DNA of 64,000 nt from Symbiodinium natans (GCA_905221605.1 CAJNDS010002214.1:6512-70511); one strand, 5' to 3'; numbered from the stretch's first letter, positions 33,319-44,112 are shown. Notes: generated by a model from the sequence alone, not told the origin. Numbers and translations: made by a program.

Positions 33319-33900
33319 CTGCGCCAAGACCAACCCCCAAGCTTGGGCGTACAAAATCGTACCAAACAAATCCAAAGCAGGACTCCAGGGGTAAAACTGC
33401 GAAACCGTGAAGAAGCAAGAAGCAAGAAGGAAGTGAAGCAATCTGAAGGCAACCTGGGGGTCTACGAAAATAAGGGACCCCTAATATAGACCCCAAATAC
33501 TAGGATCCCCTTATAATAAGGTACCCCTGATATCGTAAACCCCCCATATTAGTGTCATCCGTGGCGTGGCTACACAAGTACATGGTGCCTCGACACCAAC
33601 CTTGGCCAGCTGCAAGTGCTCGCGCGTCTCATGTTGAGGCCATGTGCCCAGAAAGTAGACCAGATGGGCCTGAAGCAGGGCTCTGATCAATTTGCTCTTG
33701 CGCGAGGCCGGTCGTGCGATGCCGCGTGCTGAATCAGAAGATGGCAGGACATGTGGCCACATGTGGCCAAGTGCCTTGAATTGCACGTTCCCGATCTTGT
33801 CCATCTTCTTTGCCAGTGTTCGTCGACCTGAGTCCAGGGCCGTAAGTCGCCGCATGTCGCCAAGAGATGCGATGAGCACAATCGAGCTGTGACGGAACAT
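33319..33900 (-). CDS. Unknown protein with hydrophobic segment, split by an introner
   Basis: A long open exon (about 33900 down to 33541) ends ETREHLQLAKVGVEAP ... TPRMTLIWG. It exits at GGGG/GTTTACG in the TIR. Exon 33319-33453 is exactly 45 codons in phase 0: VAFRLLHFLLASCFFTVSQF, then YPWSPALDLFGTILYAQAWG, ending LVLAQ at a GT donor. The second exon is rich in aromatic and aliphatic residues and may form membrane segments. The 5' end of the first exon is uncertain because two frames are open at 33700-33900. No family recognised. Confidence 0.65.
33455..33546. mobile_element. TIR element family 1, acting as an intron (33.5 kb)
   Basis: TGGGGGTCTACGA and TCGTAAACCCCCCA ends. Minus-strand intron 33454-33540 (87 bp) begins GTTTACG and ends ACCCCCAG; both splice sites are TIR sequence. 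Phase 0. Confidence 0.9.
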
Positions 33901-34202
33901 GTCTGCAGCTTCATCTGTAGGTGTAAACTTCAGCTAGCCATGCAGCTCTGACACGCACGAGATCTCAAAGTCCTTCTGAAACCAAACCTACCTGCTCTGG
34001 ATTCTCTCGATAGGTCTTGCGAAGTCCAATCTTAAAAGTCTCCTGTGCACCATGATGTGCGGCACTTGCATGTTGTCTAGGTTTCTCTGCGTTTGCCACT
34101 ATGCCCGCACATGGCGCATTATGGTACGATTCAAAGCTCCGCTTGGCCGGTGGCGTTCGCCGAAAGCCTCCACCACCTCGGGGGAGGTTGAAAGACCACT
34201 CA

Positions 34203-34295
34203 TTGCTGAAGAACCCCCAAAAAACAAAACACATATTCTTTCTTTAAGGGCAATACAGGGATCAGTATTTTGGTTTTCTAAGGGTTCTTAAGCAT
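34203..34295. mobile_element. Family 5 element, copy B
   Basis: TIRs AAGAACCCCCAAAAAACAAA and, inverted, AAGAACCCTTAGAAAACCAAA. The left half matches 19056-19140. No frame through it was resolved. Confidence 0.6.
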
Positions 34296-34299
34296 ATAG

Positions 34300-35360
34300 T
34301 AGAAGAGCAGGACAAGATGCCACCACCGGCAGGCGTGCGAGTAATAATCGAATCTCTTTGTCGCTCTCCGGCAGCTGTGTGTTTGTTCAAGGCCGCGGCA
34401 GCATACACTAGCTCCTGCTGCCCACGATGCGGATCCTCAGCGAAGTTTTGACTGATGCAATGCGCATTCATTTCGGGACATTTGCTGGGTGTTGATTGCT
34501 TCATGTGGTTTTGGTCGATCTGTAACCGTGGCGTCCTTCCCTACTTACCAAGCAAGGCGCCGCATGCATGTTCGTACGCTTGCGTAACATGGGTTCCACA
34601 CAGGAAAGTTCCGAGTCCCCTGCCTTCGGAAGTGCATGGGCACCACCCAAGGTCAGCAGAAGTGGGTTCAGATGCCTTTCAAGGCGGGGAAACCGTGGGA
34701 CAAAACACAGCTAAACACGGATCCTTCCAGCGAACCGGCATTTTCAAGGCTGTTGGAGTCTCACCAAGATACTTGTGGAGTCCTATACTCTCAAGCGCCA
34801 AAAGAAAGCCATAAGGATCCTCTTAGTCCTGTCATCACACTTGAGCTTCCGGCTGTCTGACCTCCGCCGTGAGAAGCGGCCCTCGGACTTGACAATGGGA
34901 GGCTCAAAAAGGCTGCCCCCCCCCCCTAAAGAAACCTTAATTAAAGTAACCATGCTCATAAGAACCTTAATTATAATAGCCTTAAGTATAATAACCTCAA
35001 ATATGGGGGGAACCTAGGCGGGGTAGTACTGTATAGCTGGGCTCCGAAGAAACAAGACAAGGAAGAGCCATGCAGCGACTGGAGCGATGCCACGATCGAA
35101 TGAAGACACTGAAGTAAGGCGCGGCACCGCTGCAGCGCACACTCACCTGCTCACAAGCCACTCGAAATTTCTTCAAATATCGAGGCCCTCTAGGCCAATT
35201 CTACTCATTTCTTTCAAGACATGCCTAAGCTCTGCACAAAGGCAAGTTCTTCTAAGCGTCGGGGTATCGTGGCCTGCAAGCCCTTGATCTGTGGGCATGG
35301 CACTTCTACCTCGGGGGCGCTGAGGGGGGAGGGGAGGCCAGGCCACACCACGCCACACTG
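34300..35360. other. No resolved gene
   Basis: Short frames on both strands. 34921-35000 has three loose direct repeats around CCTTAATTAAAGTAACC and TTATAATAGCC. Nothing else supported. Confidence 0.35.
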
Positions 35361-35751
35361 CAAGCTTCAGGGTTTAGGGTTTAGGGTTTAGGGAATCATC
35401 AGCTGATCTGCTGGCGAAGCATTGGGAAGATTGAATGCCGAATCCGGGCAGGCCACAAGCAAGTCCTCAGAGACGATCGGACCTCCAAGCAATGGCCTAT
35501 GCTCCCCTTAGAAAAACTTAATCCAATTCCTTTGGGTTGTAGAGAAATGGAACATCATTCCCCTAAATTAACTAAAGCGAAGAGAGGTGGGGACCTAGTC
35601 AGAAGGATCGTTTGTTTCTGGGCACGGCCTGCACTCGACTGCTATAGAACTTGCTACAGCACACGCTGATGAACTGCATTGAGCCTGCTTGCTGGATGCA
35701 CTTCTGCACGATCAGCGGAGCCAACGGAATGACAAAATCCAGCTTGACCTT

Positions 35752-35803
35752 AACCCTAAACCCTAAACCCGAAACCCTAAACCCCAAACCCTAAACCCTA
35801 ACC
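35752..35803. repeat. Interstitial CCCTAAA tract
   Basis: About seven units. A shorter TTTAGGG tract in the opposite orientation lies at 35365-35393. Confidence 0.9.
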
Positions 35804-36156
35804 ACCATAAGTCCCACATGCCGCTCGCAGCCAGAGGCTCGTGCAAACCCCGCTGGGGTGCCATCGGAAGATTCGGCCGGATCCTTGTGAAGAACCACAT
35901 CATGCGAGCATGTCCCCAAAGCTGAGAAGGCCCTCGGACGGTGCAGGGTCCTTCGCCGCCACCTGCAGCACTGTAGGCAAGGCACTGCTGCCGCTGAGCT
36001 GCTTTGGGTGATTTTGGGTGACTGATGGTGACTGTCTGTGCCTCTTTCTGGTCCTTCTTCTTCTTCGGATCCTGCGGGTAAGAAATCCAAGACTTCGCCC
36101 AAACTGACGACAAACTCAAGAGTTGCCGTGTGGCAGCCATGAGCCCAAACATGAAG

Positions 36157-36353
36157 TCAAATGAAGTCCTTCTTGGGATCCGGCTTCTTCTTGCCAGACG
36201 CCGAGGTCGGAGGGGAACCAATGTCTGCCAAAGAGCCTGCAAAGCATGAGTTGAGTCGCAAGCATGCTGGGAGTAACATACGTTTAGCAAGAGTGGGCTG
36301 GGTAGTCTTGCCTGGCTCGGGCAATGGTGCCTCGGGATCTGGAACGAAGGCCT
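36157..36353 (-). CDS. Unknown protein, last two exons
   Basis: Exon 36282-36353 is 23 codons, AFVPDPEAPLPEPGKTTQPT then LAK, after a GCCAG acceptor and before a GTATGT donor. Exon 36157-36236 is SLADIGSPPTSASGKKKPDP then KKDFI and TGA. The 45-bp intron has GT-AG and the junction is phase 1. The C-terminus is proline/lysine-rich and probably disordered. Upstream exons were not identified. Confidence 0.6.
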
Positions 36354-37062
36354 CTGGCAGCACGCCGTGCAGTCCCACACAGAAGCGACGCCAGACAGTA
36401 TACCAAGCTCTCGTCAACCACCAAATAAGAAAACATACTCCACCTAAACCCCTGATCCCCAGAATCCCGGGGAGGCTTGGGGAGCCACGCGAATAGTTGC
36501 ATTCAGGCATTCGAATAATTCAAACCCTGAGACGACAAGAAACATCTTGAACGTGCGACTGTGTCGAATGTAGCTGCGCCACCAAGCTTTTCTATGAGGG
36601 ACAGCTGACAGCCCAATCGATGTGTATACAGATAATGAGCTCTGCAGAAACAGCAGATGATGGCTGGAAGCCCTACAGCTGCTGAACAACAGCATCCAGC
36701 AATTGCATCATCGGCGGGGCCTGAATGCGAAGAGCCTGGACCTCACATGTGCCAGGAGATATCTATCGGACTGCGGGACGATGGCGTTGAAAGTGCTTTT
36801 GTATTGATATAAAAAGGCAAGTAAATCATGTGCCTGCACCGACCTGAACCTCCTTCTCAACTGTGCACTGAGCTCCCCGACAGCAAGAGCTCGAACGAAG
36901 GCACATGTAGAACTGAAGCAGGGCGTGGGCGCAACTTTCACGACAACATGATATCCCGACCTACCTAGACTGCAAAGCAAGCCGTGAACAAGCACTCACG
37001 CCGCACTTCTGTCGGATGCTTCGGTATGAAGCAAGCCCGTCCTCATCGTTGGCGAGAGGCTT

Positions 37063-37262
37063 TCAAAGCGCCGTGATTCGATGTATGCTTGACGCTTCTC
37101 CTTGAGGATGAGCGGGGGTCTTACGACTCTTACGAGGTTCAAGCAGAACTTTGACCAAAAAATGTGCGTGTTTGACGTTCTCCTCAGCCTCCTCTGGCTC
37201 TTGAGGTGGGCCCTGACCTTCAGCGTCTGCAGGCGCGGCATCTGCCGGCGCGGCATCCTGTG
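37063..37262 (-). CDS. Acidic exon, possible parvulin-like segment
   Basis: An open minus-strand stretch reads AQDAAPADAAPADAEGQGPP then QEPEEAEENVKHAHFLVKVL, ending RITAL and TGA or an unmarked splice. An acidic Ala/Pro/Glu linker precedes VKHAHFLVK, which recalls the VRCSHLLVK strand of Pin1-type prolyl isomerases. The remaining domain was not found, so this is only a lead. Confidence 0.4.
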
Positions 37263-37602
37263 CGCGTAAGATTTCTCTTCAGATGTCGCAAGCACGTTTC
37301 ACAGGCTCCAAAAGGCCTCAGATGTCTCCACAGGCTCAGGTTCACCAGCCTAGCGACATCATCTGATCACCCCCCCAGGCCGAAGGTTCGCAGAAGGTTC
37401 GCAGTGGGCAGGGAATATGAAAACTCAGAGGACGGTCTGCTGAGTCTTCTCAGTCTACTGGCTCCCCCTCTGAAAACATGCGGCGCCCCCATTGTTAGTA
37501 CCAGTCGGACTCCGCAACGATGGATTTGCATTGACATTTTGTGATACAATGGCAGAGGGCCCCGCGAAGTGCACTTGGGGTGGTTGGGGTGGTTGCATGT
37601 AG

Positions 37603-37675
37603 GTTGAGGGTTTAGGGTTTAGGGTTTAGGGGTTTAGGGTTTAGGGTTTAGGGTTTAGGGTTTAGGGTTTAGGGA
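37603..37675. repeat. Interstitial TTTAGGG tract
   Basis: About ten TTTAGGG units with one TTTAGGGG. Confidence 0.95.
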
Positions 37676-37998
37676 ACCAGCAGTTTCTGCAGAATGCTCG
37701 CGAAGCGAAGCCTGTTGCCAGCTCTCGCTGGACACGGGCCCAGTGCTGATGCTCTGTGCCAACTCACCTTAGCAAATAATGAATCATCGGCACCAGGCAT
37801 GTTGCAGAAAGCAAGCATCCTCTGCAACTGGAAGCTGCGGACTATCTTTTTTAATGCCAGCTGCCCTGCTTGAGACCGTCTCCTTGTCCAAACTTGTGTG
37901 GTAATCAGGTCTTGCCTTCTCAAACAGGCGGAACTGCGAGGGCTTCTGGGCTTCGGAAACAAAACTCGAGATGAACGACCTGTATAACTTAAACATAA

Positions 37999-38481
37999 CT
38001 ACCTCAAGTTCTTCACGCGCTGCATCTTGTAGTTGCAATAGTCACCTGGCGCGAGAACCTTCTTGCCACGCCACATGCGCTTCTTTAGGATCTTTCGACC
38101 TTTCACGGTGGCAGCACGGGCCAGTAAGGAACAAGAGCGGAATTTCTTGCGGAACGTCCATCCCTCGCTCCGGTCCCGTTTGGTGCGCTTCTTGTTGTAC
38201 ATGGCGACTTTGACATCACGGTCGGCACCCTCAAGCGCAAGGGCCTCCGAGCCAGCAAACAGCGGGCCAGCTGCAAAGTCGGCCTCCATCAAGGGCAGGG
38301 CAGCGGCGTGATCGACAGCAGGTTGGACATGCACGTCAGATTTTGTCGGCGGTACGGGTGCAGAACTCAAAAAGCACCTCTGAGCAAACATGAGGGCTGT
38401 CACACTCAAGGCCACGATGGCCCCGTGGGAGAGCAAGCTGCGGCCTGCTGTCTTGGGAGCCATAGCACTGCTGGCACTCAA
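37999..38481 (-). CDS. rpl34: Plastid-type ribosomal protein bL34 with N-terminal leader
   Basis: Single 160-codon exon, start at 38481, stop TAG. Residues about 105-150 carry the bL34 signature: KKRTKRDRSEGW, then TVKGRKILKKRMWRGKKVL, aligning with the family pattern TxxGRxVLxxRRxKGRxxL. bL34 is a short basic large-subunit protein that binds rRNA. The first 100 residues are an extension: a hydrophobic stretch GAIVALSVTALMF (about 20-33) followed by an acid/alanine-rich region. That fits a multi-step plastid-targeting leader of a peridinin dinoflagellate, although mitochondrial targeting cannot be excluded. The C-terminus extends about 15 residues past the usual end. Intron absence may reflect retroposition (inference). 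Confidence 0.7.
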   Translation of the reverse strand: MSASSAMAPKTAGRSLLSHGAIVALSVTALMFAQRCFLSSAPVPPTKSDVHVQPAVDHAAALPLMEADFAAGPLFAGSEALALEGADRDVKVAMYNKKRTKRDRSEGWTFRKKFRSCSLLARAATVKGRKILKKRMWRGKKVLAPGDYCNYKMQRVKNLR

Positions 38482-38844
38482 AGCACGTGGGGCTTCGGAT
38501 CAGTTCTGGCGCTCCCTAAGGCTCTTTCGCCCTCTAACAGAGAGCCAAGACAGCCCAAACGGAGTCGGGTGCTAGCGGGGGACCGTGGAGATCTTGGAGA
38601 TCGCAGTGTATAGAAAACGTTATAACAGAGACGCGTCAAGACCCCAAAGCAAATCCCTTGCCCTCAGCAATGCGCCGGTGTCTGTGAACCAGGTGAAGAG
38701 AAATGCGACCTTCGAGGAACCAGAAAACTGAGGACTTGTTTCGAGACCGTGCACAACAGAACGCCAACACACATCATTGGAGCAAGGGAAGGTGCTGCGA
38801 ATAGGTCCGCTGCGTGCTGGCAGTACTCATCCAAACAGCGCACA

Positions 38845-39080
38845 TCAATGGCCGCCGTCAAGCTCACCTGATGAAAAGAAAGAGCGACATTCCAAGAAAT
38901 ATTCAACATATCCCATGGGCACACCCCCAAAAGGAATCAAGCGGGTATGGTTAAATCTTCCTAATATTCTCCTTTTATAGGTTGAGGGATACGGGTTTCG
39001 GGTATGTTGAATTATTCTTAGAGACATTCAGAAGGACGAGGCGTGGAGCCGAGGGGAATTTCTGTCACATCTCCAACATG
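38845..39080 (-). CDS. Unknown protein, last two exons around a family 6 element
   Basis: Exon 39026 to about 39080 reads DGSFSHVGDVTEIPLGST then PRPSE and exits at T/GTCTC. After a TTTTCATCAG acceptor, exon 38845-38867 reads ELDGGH then TGA. The junction is phase 1 and the intron (38868-39025) contains the family 6 element. Only the C-terminal residues are visible. Confidence 0.45.
38893..39020. mobile_element. TIR element family 6
   Basis: TIRs AAGAAATATTCAACATATCCC and AAGAATAATTCAACATACCC, about 35 bp each with mismatches. Lies wholly inside the inferred minus-strand intron 38868-39025; the splice sites are just outside the TIRs. Confidence 0.75.
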
Positions 39081-39126
39081 CGAGAAGGATCCGTCAGAAT
39101 GCACACTCCTTGGACCTGACCACAGT

Positions 39127-39300
39127 TTAAAAATACTCCAAAGACTTAATATGCAGGGGGGGGGGGGTTACGAGAGTAGGGGTACCTTCTATTTGGGGGT
39201 CTATATTAGGGGTTCCCGCTATGTTCGTAAACCCCTATGCCAGCCTCGTTCGCAGGCAAATCGTCCGGGTCCGGTCTGGCATCCAGCCAGGGCCTTGGCC
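39127..39300 (-). CDS. Unknown acidic C-terminus split by a family 1 element
   Basis: Exon 39233 to about 39300 reads WLDARPDPDDLPANEAGIG and exits at GTTTACG in the TIR. It resumes at 39144 as SLEYF then TAA (39127-39129). Phase 0, intron 39145-39232. The gene next to it (38845-39080) would start very close by, so spacing is tight and one of the two models may be wrong. Confidence 0.4.
39151..39240. mobile_element. Internally deleted family 1 element
   Basis: Both TIRs are present (GGGGGGTTACGA and TCGTAAACCCC), but the segment between GGTACCTT and CTATTTGGGGG is missing. The left G run is expanded. Confidence 0.75.
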
Positions 39301-39361
39301 CCCCCAAAAAAACTGAAGTTTTTTGAAAAACTTGGGCCCAGGTGCGGCCACTCAGACTTCT

Positions 39362-39499
39362 TCTCGCTGTTGGTTAGCAGGGAATGAGGGAATTCGGGCA
39401 CTATATATATATATATATATTTTTTTTATATATAATATACCCTTGACGGGATTCTATACGGTACCTCATTCCCCCATTCCCTCTTCACCGACAGTGAGA
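39362..39499. mobile_element. TIR element family 3, copy D
   Basis: TIRs TCTCGCTGTTGGTTAGCAGG and TCTCACTGTCGGTGAAGAGG, each followed by GAATG and GGGAAT. The interior is a long AT run. Potential GT-AG sites exist on both strands and open frames cross on both, so the host strand is undecided. Confidence 0.85.
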
Positions 39500-39625
39500 C
39501 TTTGCCACTTAGGCCGCTGCGTCACCATGTTCCAGGCCCTGGAGTCCTGAGACCGAGCCCCAGGAAGAGCCCCGAGATCTCAAAATCTTGCGCCAGAAGC
39601 GGAAAACAAAGCTGCTCCTGTAGAA

Positions 39626-39690
39626 ATGTTATATATATATAATATTAATATATATATATATACATAATTACATGTATATAGAAATCAAAT
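39626..39690. repeat. AT-rich microsatellite
   Basis: Imperfect TATATA/TAATAT repeats. No TIR recognised. Confidence 0.7.
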
Positions 39691-40190
39691 AAATGCCTAG
39701 AGCGTGGTATGCGATTCTCACCGGCATTGGTGCTCAGCACCAAGCACATGGTGGACCATCTCGCAGGAAGTACTAAGTGCAGAGGCTTCTGCTAAGGCCT
39801 TTTTCACTACAGTAGCCAGTATCACGGATATAAGTGCAACCTTCCCGGTAGTCTCGTTGCGAATGTGCAGTGAAAGTGAATGCAGGATGCATGGGGAACC
39901 CCTTTAGTCACCCAGGGCCCAGCCAGCCGTCCGGTCTTCGGACAGCCTGAGCCTTGTTGAAGCGTGCGAAGAGCAAAACTTGAGCTTTGCTTGCTGGAAT
40001 CTGCCTCTCCTAGTTCAAGAAGTCATCGGAACCACTGGTGCGTTGACAGATTTGACAGGAGACGAGGCGAGAGAGCACGTGACACGCATCTGGATACTGC
40101 AGAGCACCTGCATCCGTCCAAGGTCCGGTTCAATTCGGCGATGTCTCTCGCCTGGCCCCAAGTGATGAGGTGACTTGTGATTGAGATGGC

Positions 40191-40264
40191 TAACCCTAAA
40201 CCCTAAACCCTAAACCCTAAACCCTAAACCCTAAACCCTAAACCCTAAACCCTAAACCCTAAAC
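40191..40264. repeat. Interstitial CCCTAAA tract
   Basis: Ten near-perfect CCCTAAA units. Confidence 0.97.
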
Positions 40265-41500
40265 GGCTAAGGTTGAACATGGCCTCCAGCCCGCACGAGA
40301 TGGGTTTTTTTGTGCTTCATTCCGAAGCAAAAACCATCAGCAGAATAAATCCGGTCAACCCAAAAAAGTCGACTTAGACCTGCCGAATCTAAGAGACTTT
40401 ACAACAAAAAACATCGGCCAAGAATCGGCCCAAAATCAAAGCTAAACCAGTTGGGTGACCCTTTTTGTTGATTCTAATTAATGTTCGTTCGTTTGGGTCA
40501 TTTGTTGATGAGTCTCGGTTGTTTTTTTTCTGGGGCTGAACCTTTTTTGAGTCTTAGTCTTTCCCGATGATTTCTTCTGATTTTCTGGCGGTCTGGGACG
40601 GCTTGTTGGTGCTTTTCCGGGTTCTTCATTTTGGGTTGTATTTGTTGTTCCTGCGTTCGGTCATGAAACCCGTTGCGTGTGGGTAGAGGCCACAACAAAA
40701 AGCGAAGGTGCCAATGCGCACAAGCATGTGAAACGCCTGGTTTAGGGTTTAGGGTTTGGGGTTTAGGGTTTAGGGGGATGCGCCATAGACTCATAATCCA
40801 AAAGCAAGTGTGGCCCGTCAAGTTCGCAGCAGCTTCGCCCTGTTCGTCTAGCTGCCCACAAAAAATGGGCAAGCAAACGAGAAGTGTGCTATGGTTCGAT
40901 GCAAGATTCATACACAAGCACTCTGAAAAAGCAGTAGTGTGGCTCAGCCAAACGCCACGAACCATGGACATCGCCAGCCACCCGCTTCTTTAGACTCTGG
41001 GCGACCCATCCCCTAGCATGGGTTTCGGTGGAGTTTCCCGTGCCTTTGTGAATATCACACATCAGAATCACCATGAGTCATCAAACTCCTGTCATGTCCG
41101 GTTTGTTTCCGACTGAGCTCGCGATGGTTTGCTTCAGTTGCACCTGTCTGCCCAAGGGTCGCTGCTGATGACTGCCACACTGCTTCTACAAGCACGCGAC
41201 GACTTACCCGCTTCCGAAAAACCACGACCCCCATGCGCGCGTGGCACGACTGGGAGCTGATTCGCAGACCCTCTTGCGTCGCGCAGAGGTCATGTTCATG
41301 AAGCTAGTGGCAACTCCCGCCGCCCCTCACAATCAATCTTAAACACTCATGAGGTGGATCCGCCGTAATCTGCTTCCCCTTGTAACCCCCTGCTTGGTAT
41401 GAGTCGTCTGAGGTGGGCCTCCTCATAGGTGCAGCCTCCGACGACAAAGGCGACACAGCGTCTGGGCGGCTCCCGCGCTGGAGCCACGCCTCAGGCCACC
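40265..41500. other. No resolved gene
   Basis: A minus-strand frame covers 40498-40971. Its basic part (MKNPEKHQQAVPDRQKIRRN) is AT-biased and I could not place exon ends. A TTTAGGG tract lies at 40739-40775. Confidence 0.3.
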
Positions 41501-41503
41501 CTT

Positions 41504-42310
41504 TCGGGTTTAGGGTTAGGGTTTAGGGTTTAGGGTTTAGGGTTTAGGGCTTGGGGCTTAGGGCTTAGGGCTTAGGGTTTTGGGTTTATAAGGCATTCCA
41601 AGACAGCTTCTTCCAGGGTCTGCCGGGCTGAGGCGCTGGCTGCTTCCCTTGCCCTGCATGTACGGGTAGCTGGTCTGCAAGGCCAGTGCGGAGAACAACA
41701 TGAGACCATTCCGTCAAGGCCTTCCCCCTTTGCATCTCTCCACCACCTCAACACTAAAGTAAAGAGGTACGTGGTAGACATTGGTGGATCGGTGGATTCT
41801 TAGGGTAGTTACACGGTTCCTGAACGCGCTCTGAATTAACCCCCTTATTTTATACCGCATATATGGTGCAGCATCGCTGCCCCCCCCACCCCCCCCTGGT
41901 CTGCCCCTTCCCCTGCCCCCCTGCCCCCCCCCCCCCCTAAATTCTTTCCCTGCTGTGTGGCTAAGGGTTTGGGTTTAGGGTTTAGGGTTAGGGCTTAGGG
42001 CTAGGGCTTAGGGCTTAGGGTTTAGGTTTTAGGCCCGCCCGCTGTGGTTTGGGTTTTTTGTGGGGTGCTGTGGTTGGGGTTTGGGTTGAGGGTTGAGGGT
42101 TTAGGGTTTAGGGTTTGGGGTTTAGGGTTTAGGGTTTAGGGGGGGGGTTAGGGGTTTAGGGGTTTTGGGTTTTGGGTTTTCGGTTTAGGGGGGGGTGGGG
42201 GGGTTGGGGGGGGGGGGGGGGGGTGGGGGGGGTGGGGAGGGGTGGGTGGGGGGGGGGGGGGGGTGGGGGGTGGGGGGGGGTTGGGCGGGGGTGGGGGGGG
42301 GGGGGGGGTA
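41504..42310. repeat. Telomere-variant cluster and poly-G tract
   Basis: 41504-41586 moves from TTTAGGG to CTTAGGG units. 41880-41940 is poly-C-rich. 41963-42180 mixes TTTAGGG, CTTAGGG, TTGAGGG and TTTTGGG units. 42186-42310 is almost pure G with single T or A interruptions and is expected to form G-quadruplexes. No gene seen. Confidence 0.9.
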
Positions 42311-42957
42311 TTTAGGGACTAGATGTCATGGTAGTGAACACTAGCAAAGGCAGAGTTGCAGCAGCTATGGCCCTTGAAGCGCCAGCCTCCTTCAGCTGGC
42401 CCTTCATCAGGGAGCTAACGACGCTGGCCACATGGCTCTTGTGCTGGGTGTAGACCTTAGGCCGGTCTTCGGAGCTCTCTCACACAGGCGCTTATACATG
42501 AAAGCGGAAAGCGTCCTTATGCGTCCTTGCATTGTGGGGTCTTTGGGTGGTTTCGAAACTCAGTCCTTACCTGCTCTGGTTCAAGCTCCAAGCGTTCTCC
42601 ACACCTTTGAAGCTGCTGGTGACAACGTTCTTTGCCTCAGCCCAACGAATGACATGGTACGAGATTGCACGAGTAAGAGAGCTCACAGATATGCCATCGC
42701 ATGCCAGGATAAACCAAAAAAAACATCGTACGACAGCAACAAAAGCAAACTCATACAATGCGTCAAGCGCCCTGCTAGTTGTAAGAAGCTCTTGTTCTGA
42801 AACAAGTCGCTGTTCCGCACTTGCCTCATTCATGTCAATCCGCCCCGTGGATCAATGCAATCGTCTTGCCAGCCGGAGATACAGCTTGGCGCAGCTGGAC
42901 ACCCTCCGAGTGCGCAGCGAGCCCGCGTAGCGCAACAGCTGGTCCACAAGGCCTCCC

Positions 42958-43342
42958 AAGTCAAGGCTCGGGTTTTGCCATCCTCAATATACTTTGAAAG
43001 ATTTTGAAGGCAGTGTTGGGATGTTCCCCCTTATACTAACACTCCTTAACAGAGACCATAATACCCCTATTGTAGTCCCTCATAAGGACTGTCAGGAAAA
43101 GGGGGAACATCCCAAAGGCAATTCTTTTGCGTGCAGGTTGTCATCGGTTTGGCTTTCGAGACAGGGCGAGGTTCAGCAATCCAATCACAAAATGCTCTGT
43201 TTCCCACGCCTTTTCCAGAGACATCCATGGTGTTTCACGTGCGGACTTCGAATACTTCGAACTCCGGCCTATGGAGAGTCGAATTCCTCTTGTTGCATCT
43301 TCTGGATCTCCAAGTTCGCTACGAAACTTTCAAACCCAATGA
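42958..43342 (+). CDS. Unknown protein, last two exons around a family 2 element
   Basis: Plus-strand exon about 42958-43012 reads SRLGFCHPQYTLKDFEG and exits at GGCA/GTGTTGG. It resumes at 43137 after GCGTGCAG with 68 codons: CHRFGFRDRARFSNPITKCS, later GVSRADFEYFELRPMESRIP, ending NFQTQ and TGA (43340-43342). Phase 1. Other plus frames are also open to 43544 and 43602, so the reading rests on the phase match. Upstream, 42850-42927 (SRRYSLAQLDTLRVRSEPA) may be another exon. Confidence 0.5.
43016..43115. mobile_element. TIR element family 2, copy B, acting as an intron
   Basis: TTGGGATGTTCCCCCTTATA ... GGGGGAACATCCCAA, about 100 bp. Inferred plus-strand intron 43013-43136: GT lies 3 bp before the left TIR and AG about 20 bp beyond the right TIR. 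Confidence 0.8.
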
Positions 43343-43861
43343 ACTCGCAGATGCATCAACGTGCCTATTTGGTCATCTCCAACGCCTTTTTGCCGCAGCT
43401 GGTCCTCAGGAGAGCTCAGAACGCTTGCAAGGACGGCTGGACGCAGACGCGTGCGCCAGACGAGTGTCTAGCAAGGCAAGCAATCACAAAAAGCAGCAAA
43501 ACTTTGAAAGCACCCAGGCATCGACTACCAGCAAGGCGATTTAACCGTCGAAACGCTGAGGTAAAGCCGCTGTCTAGCAAGCAAATCGTCAGACCTGCCT
43601 GAAATGCAAAAAAGACGTCTACCACTCTACGGAACGAACCTTGAGCTGCGCAATGGAGTTGTACTCATGCTCGTACCTGCACGTGCAAAGCAACTCTGGC
43701 ACAGCCTCCATTACGCTTCCTGCAAATTCTTGAAGTGTCTTAAGCTGGTTCGCGCCTGAGCGCAAAGAGCAGCACAAGGCGAAGACCTTCCTGGGACAAT
43801 GCAGCTACTTCTCAACCGTTGCTGTTGTGAAGTCTCAAGCTTTGCTCTTCCGACTCTCAGG

Positions 43862-43930
43862 CAAATCGGATGCTCCAGGCGTGTCAAGCACTGCTGAATT
43901 CGGATGTTCCAGGCGTGTCAAGCACTGCTG
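43862..43930. repeat. Short direct duplication
   Basis: CGGATGCTCCAGGCGTGTCA followed by AGCACTGCTGAA repeats 35-40 bp later as CGGATGTTCCAGGCGTGTCA and AGCACTGCTGAA. A small tandem copy with one base change. Confidence 0.8.
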
Positions 43931-44112
43931 AAGCGCGCCATTGGAGTGATCTTCGCCATCTTCAACAAATCCACCAGCGATTTGTAGTGCTCCTGAATAC
44001 ATTGAAAACAAAGTTGGAGCCAGGAAACGAGCACAGGGTCAAATGCTCAGGAGATCATGAGATGGCACGGTCGGGGAAAGCCGACTACTTGTTACGAAGT
44101 TAAGATTGTCAC

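Noticed and set aside
37063-37262. Pin1-type parvulin
   Set aside because: Only one strand (VKHAHFLVK) resembles it; no catalytic domain could be assembled from the flanking DNA.
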